Assembly (NCBI GenBank): GCA_964400725.1
Contig: CAYNVS010000048.1
Location: 1-20,710, forward strand
Direction of reading: 5' to 3'
Source of the DNA: CAYNVS01 sp964400725
Lineage (GTDB): Bacteria > Myxococcota_A > SURF-8 > CAYNVS01
Length of the DNA stretch: 20,710 nucleotides
The notes beneath the pieces are model-generated. The model was not told where the DNA came from. It saw only the letters and a program-made list of their open reading frames with translations, and made no database searches. The position numbers and the translations under genes are program-made. Positions within the stretch are counted from its first letter, which is position 1, and the number at the start of each line of letters is the position of its first letter. Positions 1 through 6,585 of this stretch are shown here, in pieces.

Positions 1-665
1 TTCGGCTCGTCTTTTTTAACGTCTTTCGAGTCCTTCGGCTCTTCCTTTTTAAAGACCTGCTCGGAGTCGATTCTGCCGTCGCCGTTTGCGTCTTTTCCTT
101 TGCGGACTAGCTCGCCCTTCTCGTTGTAGAACTCAAAGTAGTCGGGTCTGCCGTCGTCGTTAGAGTCCTGTTCGATGCGGATGAGTTTGCCGCCGCCGTA
201 AAACTTAAAAAGCGTCGGTTTGCCGCCGGCCTGAAGTATGAATTCTTTTTTTACCAGCGCGCCGTCTTTGTAATAAACTATCTCGTCGAACTGGCCGGTC
301 ATGTCGTAGGAAAAGGCTTCCTTGCTTTTGTTGCCGTATTCGTCGTACCATTTAATCATGTCGGGTCTGCCGTCGCTGTTGAAGTCTATTTCCTCGCGTA
401 CGATTGTGCTGCCTTTATAATAGCGGAGAATTTTTCCCTTCTGGGAATTTCCAAGAGAGAACATTTTTTTGTCTAGTCCTTTGTCGGCGGCCGGATCCGC
501 AAACGGGTTTACGTAACCCGCCGGGCCTTTTTCCTGAAAGGTCATCGCGTTCGCGCTGCCGGTAGGCTGGCAGTTCTGCTGGACGTTGGAATCGGTTGTG
601 GCGCAGCCGTAAACAAACGCCGCCGCCGCCAAGAGCGCTAAAATAAGCGTTTTTTCGTTCTTCAT
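1..665 (-). CDS. Partial lipoprotein with DxNxDG (calcium-loop-like) repeats
   Basis: The 3' end of this gene lies beyond base 1, and 221 codons are visible. It begins with a lipoprotein signal (MKNEKTLILALLAAAAFVYGC), with the lipidated Cys at residue 21, so it should be membrane-anchored and face the periplasm or surface. Three Asp-rich loops of the form D-x-N-x-D-G-R-x-D occur at residues 94-102 (DFNSDGRPD), 167-175 (DSNDDGRPD) and 192-200 (DANGDGRID). They resemble EF-hand or dockerin-type calcium loops and sit within Tyr/Gly/Lys-rich beta-repeat units (residues 95-185). The visible C-terminus (206-221) is a Lys/Glu/Asp/Pro low-complexity stretch. The ATG at 665 has GGAG seven bases upstream. 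The gene is divergent from EF-G and has its own promoter. I do not recognise a specific function; calcium binding is inferred from the loops. Confidence 0.85.
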   Translation of the reverse strand, partial: MKNEKTLILALLAAAAFVYGCATTDSNVQQNCQPTGSANAMTFQEKGPAGYVNPFADPAADKGLDKKMFSLGNSQKGKILRYYKGSTIVREEIDFNSDGRPDMIKWYDEYGNKSKEAFSYDMTGQFDEIVYYKDGALVKKEFILQAGGKPTLFKFYGGGKLIRIEQDSNDDGRPDYFEFYNEKGELVRKGKDANGDGRIDSEQVFKKEEPKDSKDVKKDEP

Positions 666-708
666 ATTCAATCTCCAATTATTCAACGCAGTTAAACTTT
701 ACTTAATT

Positions 709-736
709 ATTGTAGTCATTAAGTTCAAAAAGGCAA
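709..736 (-). promoter_or_regulatory. Putative sigma70 promoter for the minus-strand lipoprotein
   Basis: On the minus strand, TTGCCT (731-736) and TACAAT (709-714) are separated by 16 bases. The -10 matches the consensus at five of six positions and the -35 at four of six. It sits about 45 bases upstream of the lipoprotein ATG and is divergent from the EF-G promoter. Confidence 0.5.
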
Positions 737-787
737 TAAAAAAGAAAATAGTCCGCCGTTTTTTTGCCGACCCGCTTCAATCTCGGC

Positions 788-815
788 TTGACATCGCAAT
801 CTCCTTGGCTAATAT
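788..815 (+). promoter_or_regulatory. Putative sigma70 promoter for EF-G
   Basis: A perfect -35 box TTGACA (788-793) and a -10 box TAATAT (810-815) are separated by 16 bases, 45 bases before the EF-G start. This is the best promoter match in the window, and it suggests that EF-G is transcribed on its own rather than from a ribosomal-protein operon. Confidence 0.65.
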
Positions 816-860
816 TGCGGCCTGCTCTTTTCATTAACATTTCTACTCTAAGGAAGTCCA

Positions 861-2930
861 ATGCCTATTTCAAAATACCGCAACATCGGAATCGTTGCGC
901 ACATCGACGCGGGGAAGACGACGGTTACCGAGCGCATTTTATTTTATACCGGAGTTACAAGAGTTATCGGCGAAGTGCACGACGGACGCGCCACCATGGA
1001 TTTTATGAAGCAGGAACAGGAGCGCGGCATTACAATCGCCAGCGCGGCTATCAGCTGCCGGTGGGACGGACACTTTATCAATATAATCGACACTCCGGGG
1101 CATGTTGACTTCACTATAGAAGTAGAAAGAAGTTTGCGCGTTCTCGACGGCATCGTGGCCGTCTTCTGCGCCGTCGGCGGAGTTCAAGCTCAAAGCGAGA
1201 CCGTTTGGGGTCAGGCCGACAGATATAAAGTTCCGCGAATCTGCTTTATTAATAAAATGGATAGGCCGGGAGCCGATTTTTTCGACGTTTTACGTCAAAT
1301 GGACGAGACGCTTGACGCCAACGCCGTCGCTTATCAAATGCCTATAGGTCAAGGCGAGGAATTCCGCGGCGTTATCGATCTCGTGGAGATGCGCGCCTAC
1401 GAGTTTCCTAACGGGGAGCTTGAGGAAAGGGAAATTCCCGCCGAGCTAATGGAACCTGCAAAAAAACTTCGCAAAAAGATAGTAGAGAAACTCGCCGACT
1501 TTTCGGACGAAATGGCCGAAATTTATCTTGAAGACAGAGATGTCGGGGTCGATGAAATAAAAAAAGCGACCCGCGACTGCGTGATCCGATCCCTATTAAC
1601 TCCGGTTTTCTGCGGAGCGGCCTACAAAAACGCCGGCATTCAGGCTTTGCTCGACGCGGTGGCGGCGTATCTGCCTTCGCCCATCGACCGCGGCCCGGCG
1701 ACGGGAAATGATCCCAAGACTCCGGAGAAATCATTGGTCAGGTTTCCGGCGGCCAACGAGCCGTTCTCCTGCCTTGCGTTTAAAATTATTCACGATCCTT
1801 ACGTCGGCCAGCAGACGTTCGTGCGAACCTATTCGGGTTCGCTGAAGGCCGGCAGTCAGGTGTTGAACGCATCCACGGGGAACAAGGAGCGCGTAAGCCG
1901 CATTTTAAGAATACACGCGAAGGACAGAATCGACGTCGAGGAAGTAGGGCCGGGAGACATTGTCGCCTTGATCGGCCTCAAGGAGACGCTCACCGGGCAC
2001 ACGCTTTGCGCGACTGACCAGCCTATCGCCTTGGAGGCGGTGCGCGTACCCGAAGCCGTTCTCTCAATTAAAGCAAGCTGCGGCTCGAAGAAGGAAGAAG
2101 AGAAGCTGCACGCCGGACTGAAAAAACTAGCTCTCGAAGACCCGTCGTTTCGCGTAAAGCGCGACGACGCGACCAACGAAACGGTCATTTCAGGTATGGG
2201 CGAGCTTCACCTTGAAATCATAATCGACAGGCTGAAGACGGAATTCGGAGTGGAGGCCGCGGTCGGCAAGCCGTCGGTCGAATACCGGGAGACGGTAACC
2301 GAGGCGCGGGAACACTTTTACAAGCACGTCAAACAGACGGGCGGCCACGGCCAGTACGCGCACGTGGTAATGCGCATAGAACCCAACGCGGGCAAAGGTT
2401 ACGAATTTGTCAATCAGGTAGTCGGCGGCAGAATTCCGACGAATTATATTCCGGCGGTGCGCAAAGGAATCGAGGACGTTTTGGCGGAAGGGCCGATGTC
2501 TGGCTTTCCGGTCGTTGACGTCCGCGTCGAACTTCTTGACGGAAGCCACCACGAAGTTGACAGCTCCGATATGGCGTTCCGTCTTTGCGCGGCTATGTGC
2601 TTCCGCGAGGCGTTCATGCGCGCCAAGCCGCAGCTAATGGAACCGGTGATGAAGCTCGAAATCGCCACGCCCGACGATTATATCGGCGACATAGTTGGCG
2701 ATTTAACCCGCCGCAGAGGCCGCGTCCATGCGATGCGCCGCTTCCGCAAGGGTTCGCAAAAAATTACCGGCGAGGCTCCACTCATGGAGCTGTCGGGTTA
2801 CGCCACTACTATTAGGTCGCTTTCCAGCGGGAGAGCCAACCACTCGATGGAAATGGACCATTACGCGCCGCTGCCCAAGTCGCTCGAAGAAGACGTTATA
2901 AAGGAAGTCCGCGATCGCCAAAAAAGTTAA
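861..2930 (+). CDS. fusA: Translation elongation factor G (fusA-type)
   Basis: The 689-residue product is a ribosomal translocation GTPase of usual EF-G length. The G-domain motifs are all present: G1 AHIDAGKTT (13-21), switch I ERGITI (54-59), G3 DTPGHVDF (77-84) and G4 NKMD (131-134). The domain IV/V hallmarks KQTGGHGQY, DSSDMAF and GYATTIRSLSSGRANHSME follow near the C-terminus. The start at 861 follows AAGGAAG. The gene stands alone: no rpsL, rpsG or tuf lies next to it, unlike the canonical str operon. Several positions, such as the hydrophobic MDFMKQEQERG and the DLTRRRGRVHAMRRF segment, differ from the commonest EF-G sequences. It could therefore be one of the duplicated EF-G paralogues known from spirochaetes, planctomycetes and deltaproteobacteria (spdEFG type) rather than the only copy. 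The GTPase/EF-G identity is certain; which paralogue it is remains inference. Confidence 0.95.
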   Translation: MPISKYRNIGIVAHIDAGKTTVTERILFYTGVTRVIGEVHDGRATMDFMKQEQERGITIASAAISCRWDGHFINIIDTPGHVDFTIEVERSLRVLDGIVAVFCAVGGVQAQSETVWGQADRYKVPRICFINKMDRPGADFFDVLRQMDETLDANAVAYQMPIGQGEEFRGVIDLVEMRAYEFPNGELEEREIPAELMEPAKKLRKKIVEKLADFSDEMAEIYLEDRDVGVDEIKKATRDCVIRSLLTPVFCGAAYKNAGIQALLDAVAAYLPSPIDRGPATGNDPKTPEKSLVRFPAANEPFSCLAFKIIHDPYVGQQTFVRTYSGSLKAGSQVLNASTGNKERVSRILRIHAKDRIDVEEVGPGDIVALIGLKETLTGHTLCATDQPIALEAVRVPEAVLSIKASCGSKKEEEKLHAGLKKLALEDPSFRVKRDDATNETVISGMGELHLEIIIDRLKTEFGVEAAVGKPSVEYRETVTEAREHFYKHVKQTGGHGQYAHVVMRIEPNAGKGYEFVNQVVGGRIPTNYIPAVRKGIEDVLAEGPMSGFPVVDVRVELLDGSHHEVDSSDMAFRLCAAMCFREAFMRAKPQLMEPVMKLEIATPDDYIGDIVGDLTRRRGRVHAMRRFRKGSQKITGEAPLMELSGYATTIRSLSSGRANHSMEMDHYAPLPKSLEEDVIKEVRDRQKS

Positions 2931-2934
2931 AAAA

Positions 2935-3711
2935 TTATTTTCCTTTGAAGTCGGCTTTGCGCCGCTCCATGAAAGACATCATCCCCTCTACGGCGTCTTC
3001 GCTTGCCATAAGAGCGCGAGCCTCGCCGTACATTTTATCGAACGCCGCGTCAAACCCTTTTTCTATGGCGATAAGGCTGTTGCGTCTGGCCGCGGTTACC
3101 GCCAAAGGAGCCGCTTCCGCGATTTTTAACGCTATTTCAACGGCTTTTTCCAGATGTCTGCCCGGTTCGACGACGAACTGAACCAGTCCGATTCTTAACG
3201 CTTCGGCGGCGTCGAAGCGGTCTCCCGAAAGAAGATGCAGCATGGCGTTTTGCCAGCCGACCGACCGCGCGAAGCGCAGCGTCGCTCCTCCGAACGGCAT
3301 TATGCCCCGGCAGACTTCCATCTGAGAGAAAACCGCGTCCGACGATGCGACGTTTACGTCGCTGGCAAGGCAAAGCTCGACTCCGGCCGTGAAACAAAAT
3401 CCCTGAGCCGCCGTTACGATCGGCTTGGAGCGTCTTGGATGGGCGAGGTCGAACGGATCTATCAGACCCGGCGGAAAAACCGTCGCGCCTTCGGCCACGG
3501 CAGGCCCAACTTCCGCGAGGTCTAGTCCGGCGGTAAAATGATCGCCCAGCGCGTAAACCACCGCGCAGCGCGCTTCCGCGTCGCGTTCGTATTCCGTATA
3601 AGCCTCGGCGAGTTCCCTAAGCATTTGCATGTTGAAGGCGTTTCGTTTGGCGGGGCGGTTCAGTCCGATGAGCGCGACTTTTCCCGATTTTTCAATTTTT
3701 ATAGTTTCCAT
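2935..3711 (-). CDS. Enoyl-CoA hydratase/isomerase (crotonase) family protein
   Basis: The 258-residue product has the usual crotonase length and fold markers. The first oxyanion-hole segment is GDHFTAGLDL (56-65), and the second is GFCFTAGVELCLASD (104-118), followed by FSQMEVCRGIMPFGGA. By eye, the two catalytic glutamates of rat mitochondrial enoyl-CoA hydratase (E144 and E164) correspond to E112 (in GVEL) and E132 (in QME). Both are kept, so hydratase chemistry on an enoyl-CoA is plausible. The C-terminal helix carries EGMMSFMERRKADFKGK, common in fatty-acid and amino-acid catabolic crotonases. AAGGAT lies a few bases before the ATG. It converges with EF-G with only four bases between the stop codons. 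No other beta-oxidation gene is adjacent, so the substrate cannot be assigned. Confidence 0.9.
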   Translation of the reverse strand: METIKIEKSGKVALIGLNRPAKRNAFNMQMLRELAEAYTEYERDAEARCAVVYALGDHFTAGLDLAEVGPAVAEGATVFPPGLIDPFDLAHPRRSKPIVTAAQGFCFTAGVELCLASDVNVASSDAVFSQMEVCRGIMPFGGATLRFARSVGWQNAMLHLLSGDRFDAAEALRIGLVQFVVEPGRHLEKAVEIALKIAEAAPLAVTAARRNSLIAIEKGFDAAFDKMYGEARALMASEDAVEGMMSFMERRKADFKGK

Positions 3712-3857
3712 TGAATCTATCCTTATTAGTTTAGTAAGCGGCTTGGAAACCGATATTTCAAGCTGCAGGCATTAAAATAGCGCCGCTTGCAGAGGTAAGT
3801 CAAATCGGGCGCGTCAGGCGCGGCCGTCTCGTTTTGAAAAATTTATTAAATATGACT

Positions 3858-3885
3858 TTAACAAATCATTTTAATAAGGTAATAT
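3858..3885 (+). promoter_or_regulatory. Putative sigma70 promoter for the quinone oxidoreductase-like gene
   Basis: TTAACA (3858-3863) and TAATAT (3880-3885) are separated by 16 bases, 54 bases before the TTG start at 3939. The -10 and spacer are the same as in the EF-G promoter. The rest of the 3712-3938 gap shows only a weak CTGCAG-flanked repeat near 3763-3792. Confidence 0.5.
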
Positions 3886-3938
3886 TTAACGGCGGTTGCA
3901 TCGAAGGCCGTATTTTTATTTTGAAAAGGAGAACAAAC

Positions 3939-4520
3939 TTGAAATATTTAATTATTTACGCTCATCCCAATCCCAAGAGCTTTAACCATGCGTTACTTGA
4001 AACTGTTGAAGGCGCGCTTAAAAAGGCGGGCAAGGATTACGCAGTCCGCGACCTTTACGCAATGGGTTTTAATCCCGTTCTTTCCAGCGGCGATTTTGAA
4101 GCTTTCCAAAGCGGTCAAATTCCTGCCGACATTAAAGCCGAGCAGGATTTAATTAAGAATTCCGACGTATTAATTTTCATTCACCCGGTATGGTGGACGG
4201 GAATGCCCGCCATTTTAAAGGGCTACATAGACCGCGTTATGTCGTTCGGTTTTGCTTACACTTACGGCCCGCAAGGCCCAAAAGGTCTGCTGACCGGCAA
4301 GAAAGTTCTCGCATTCTCGACTTCCGGTTTCCCGCATGATTACTATGAAGCGATAGGAATGATTAAAAGCATGTCGCAGACGCAGGATTACGGCATTTTC
4401 AATTTCTGCGACATGGAAGTCGCGGCGCACAGATTTTTTGGAGGCGTTCCTGCGGTTTCGGACGCGGTTCGCAAAGGGTACCTTGCGGAAGCCGAGAACG
4501 AGTTGAAAAAAGTTTTATAA
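3939..4520 (+). CDS. NAD(P)H dehydrogenase (quinone)-like flavodoxin-fold protein
   Basis: The product has 193 residues and the flavodoxin-like fold of the NQO1/KefF/MdaB family (FMN- or FAD-dependent two-electron reductases of quinones). It opens with a beta strand and phosphate-binding loop, MKYLIIYAHPNPKSFNHAL. The family signature IHPVWWTGMPAILKGYIDRV (81-100) follows, then GFAYTYGPQGPKGLLTGKK and the third loop FSTSGFPHDYY. I chose the TTG at 3939 because AAGGAGA lies seven bases before it and the family motif starts at residue 2. Upstream in-frame starts (the TTG at 3834 and the ATG at 3852) lack a Shine-Dalgarno and would add an unrelated tail. The gene is monocistronic: it has its own promoter and a strong terminator. 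The physiological acceptor is unknown. Confidence 0.9.
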   Translation: MKYLIIYAHPNPKSFNHALLETVEGALKKAGKDYAVRDLYAMGFNPVLSSGDFEAFQSGQIPADIKAEQDLIKNSDVLIFIHPVWWTGMPAILKGYIDRVMSFGFAYTYGPQGPKGLLTGKKVLAFSTSGFPHDYYEAIGMIKSMSQTQDYGIFNFCDMEVAAHRFFGGVPAVSDAVRKGYLAEAENELKKVL

Positions 4521-4530
4521 ATTTGCGAAG

Positions 4531-4559
4531 TTGAAGAAAAGTAAGATTTGAATTAAAAT
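4531..4559 (+). promoter_or_regulatory. Putative promoter for the PNGase F-like lipoprotein, upstream of a terminator
   Basis: TTGAAG (4531-4536) and TAAAAT (4554-4559) are separated by 17 bases. A start near 4566 would give a leader of about 80 bases that includes the terminator hairpin at 4587-4625. No convincing promoter fits between that terminator and the ATG at 4645, so this is the best candidate for the lipoprotein gene. Confidence 0.4.
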
Positions 4560-4586
4560 ATTACGCAAATTAGGCAAAATTTATTC

Positions 4587-4625
4587 GGAATGGCGGAATT
4601 CGTTCCGTCGTTCCTTTTTTCTTTT
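4587..4625 (+). terminator. Rho-independent terminator with UUCG tetraloop
   Basis: A 12-base-pair stem (4587-4598 with 4603-4614, including two G-U pairs) is capped by TTCG and followed by six T, a C and four T. It ends the transcript of the quinone oxidoreductase-like gene. It also lies in the leader of the following lipoprotein gene, which starts only 20 bases later. Confidence 0.85.
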
Positions 4626-4633
4626 AAAAAAGG
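4613..4633 (+). promoter_or_regulatory. Alternative hairpin masking the lipoprotein ribosome binding site
   Basis: CCTTTTTT (4613-4620) is perfectly complementary to AAAAAAGG (4626-4633) with a five-base loop. The right arm covers the start of the Shine-Dalgarno AAGGCGG (4630-4636) of the gene at 4645. The left arm is the end of the terminator stem plus its T-tract, so the two structures compete. Confidence 0.45.
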
Positions 4634-4644
4634 CGGTTCAAACG

Positions 4645-6468
4645 ATGAAACGGCTTGCTTTGCTAATATTGACGGCTTTTGCGGCGTCCGCGCTTTGCGT
4701 TTCATGCGGAGGCGGAAGCTCTGATATGCAGGGCGGCGACAAGGAAGAGGCGGCGGACGAGCCGCAAGAGTTTATCGAGGAAAACGAGACGCTTGAAGAG
4801 GCCGCCGAACCTGAGTTTGAAATTGCCGACGACCCGGACTCTGCGGACGACGATAACGAAGCGACGGAAACGGCGGATGACGAACCCGCCGATTTTGAGG
4901 CTGAGCCTCAGAACGAGGCCGAGCCTGAAATTGAGGAAGAGACTCCTTACACTCATCCCGTATGCGACGCGCTGGGGCTTCCGGCCGTTCCGTTCGAGAA
5001 TTATCCGAGTTCGGCAATGCTGTATGATTTTGCAGCCGACGTTACCGTTCCGACGACCGACGGCGATTGGAACCTCAAGAAAAATTATTCCGGATGCGAG
5101 ACGTACCTTTTTATTCAGGACAAACCGAAACAGAACCAAAATTTTTCGACTAAATTTTGGAACGTGGACGACGTTGGCGCATTGCTGAAACGGCTGCCTA
5201 AAAACGCTCATGTTTTCTTCGTTTCATGGCTTTCCGACGACGCGGCGAGGGCGGCGGCGCTAGACGATTTAAAAATCGACGTCGAGTCGAACCTCTTTTC
5301 GATGCCGCAGGCCGATCAAGATTGGCTGCGAGCCAGAATTCATTACGTTACGGCCAAAGATACCGCTCTGCCGGCATGGCTCGGCAAAATAATGCGCAGC
5401 CCCGGCTGGGGCGCCGCGATAGATCGTTTTCAGCGCGTCCGTTACATCGGCAGCTACGCCGACCCAAGGCGATATAACTCGACCGTAAGATGGTTCGAGC
5501 CAAACGTAATGATGGCGGCGAACGAGGCGATTTATTTCAACTACGAGGCCGAAAGACAGGCGCAAATGGACGCCCAAAGCGCCGACGTAGTCGCGCTCTT
5601 TAAGGGCGAGGTCGTATCCGATCCGAACTGGACGGGAATCAAAGGATACGCCGAGGCGGTTCTTCCCGACGCGGAAAAAATGGCCGGTTACGACTCGATG
5701 GAATTCGACCTGTATTTGGGCTGCGTAGGAGACGGCGAATACGGAACGTGTCCGGCGTGGGATTACATAGCCAGCCTTTATTTGTGCGACGACGACGAGC
5801 CTGATAACTGCGGCGTTGAAATAGGCCGCTGGATAACGACGTATCACCGAGAAGGCCGCTGGCTGCACGACGCGTCGCCGTTGCTTCCATTGCTCGCCTC
5901 CGGCGGAAAAAAGCGCTTCGCTTTTTACACTCAACAGCCTTACGAGACGACGTTGTCTATACGATTGTTCAATAAAAAGAAGGGAGTTATTCCCCAAACG
6001 GCGCAATACTTATTCAGCGGCGGCGGATTTGACGCGAATTACAACTCGAAATATCAGCCTTTACAAATTATGGTGGACGCCGGCGCGAAAAAAGCGGAAT
6101 TGACGGTCGTATTGAGCGGGCACGGCATGTCGGAGCCGGGGAACTGCGCGGAATTTTGCAACACGACGCATATTTTCAGCGTGAATGGAACCGAAAACGT
6201 AATAGATTTCCCCGACGCGAGTTCCAGTTTCGGGTGCATGGAAGAAACGGCGACCGGAACCGTTCCAAATCAATACGGAACTTGGTGGTACGGCCGCGGC
6301 GGCTGGTGTCCGGGCAGACACGTTCCGATACGCGCGATAGACGTAACCGAGCAGATTTTGGCGGGCGCGGAAAACGTAATCGAATACAAGGCTTTTTACA
6401 ACGGCGCGCCGTATTCGGGGCCGAGCGCCAACATCGACTTGACCAGCTGGCTGACCGTATATAAATAA
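4645..6468 (+). CDS. Large lipoprotein with C-terminal PNGase F-like region
   Basis: This is a 607-residue exported protein. The lipoprotein signal is residues 1-21 (ALCVSC, Cys21). Residues 31-101 form a highly acidic Glu/Asp/Ala/Pro linker. Residues 105-345 are a domain I do not recognise. Residues about 350-607 resemble peptide-N-glycosidase F, which removes N-glycans from asparagine. By eye, PNGase F CDEWDRYANVYV matches CPAWDYIASLYL, placing catalytic D60 at D373. GCAEWCFRTHTI matches NCAEFCNTTHIF, placing E206 at E503. RAGWCPGMAVPTR matches RGGWCPGRHVPIR, and EIGR is also kept. The third active-site residue E118 (YTETW) falls on Gln430 (YTQQP). It is thus a glycoprotein-processing enzyme or a glycan-binding relative; activity is uncertain. 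The Shine-Dalgarno is AAGGCGG. Confidence 0.88.
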   Translation: MKRLALLILTAFAASALCVSCGGGSSDMQGGDKEEAADEPQEFIEENETLEEAAEPEFEIADDPDSADDDNEATETADDEPADFEAEPQNEAEPEIEEETPYTHPVCDALGLPAVPFENYPSSAMLYDFAADVTVPTTDGDWNLKKNYSGCETYLFIQDKPKQNQNFSTKFWNVDDVGALLKRLPKNAHVFFVSWLSDDAARAAALDDLKIDVESNLFSMPQADQDWLRARIHYVTAKDTALPAWLGKIMRSPGWGAAIDRFQRVRYIGSYADPRRYNSTVRWFEPNVMMAANEAIYFNYEAERQAQMDAQSADVVALFKGEVVSDPNWTGIKGYAEAVLPDAEKMAGYDSMEFDLYLGCVGDGEYGTCPAWDYIASLYLCDDDEPDNCGVEIGRWITTYHREGRWLHDASPLLPLLASGGKKRFAFYTQQPYETTLSIRLFNKKKGVIPQTAQYLFSGGGFDANYNSKYQPLQIMVDAGAKKAELTVVLSGHGMSEPGNCAEFCNTTHIFSVNGTENVIDFPDASSSFGCMEETATGTVPNQYGTWWYGRGGWCPGRHVPIRAIDVTEQILAGAENVIEYKAFYNGAPYSGPSANIDLTSWLTVYK

Positions 6469-6502
6469 TTCATTTTAAATCGATCGGATAAAAATTTTGA
6501 AT

Positions 6503-6531
6503 TTGTATCTAACAGTCGCATCTGCTAAAAT
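6503..6531 (+). promoter_or_regulatory. Putative extended -10 promoter upstream of the 6586 gene
   Basis: TTGTAT (6503-6508) and TAAAAT (6526-6531) are separated by 17 bases, and TGC immediately before the -10 makes it an extended -10 element. A start near 6538 would leave only about nine bases before an in-frame TTG at 6547, but a reasonable leader before the ATG at 6586. Confidence 0.4.
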
Positions 6532-6585
6532 TATTAAATTAAAGTTTTGACGAAACTGACCGCAAACAAAAAGTCGAATTTGAAA

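Noticed and set aside
415..678. Minus-strand open frame overlapping the lipoprotein start
   Set aside because: The overlapping frame starting at 665 has a ribosome site, a lipoprotein signal and repeats, and stays open to the window edge. The other frame has none of these.
3834..3938. N-terminal extension of the quinone oxidoreductase-like gene from TTG 3834 or ATG 3852
   Set aside because: No Shine-Dalgarno at either start, the extra residues match nothing in the family, and the putative promoter -10 (3880-3885) lies inside it. TTG 3939 has AAGGAGA at the right distance.
5269..6006. Long open frame on the minus strand within the PNGase F-like gene
   Set aside because: No recognisable motifs or ribosome site, and the opposite strand encodes clear family motifs. 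It is a by-product of codon bias, as are other long antisense frames at 17359-17880 and 17979-18869.
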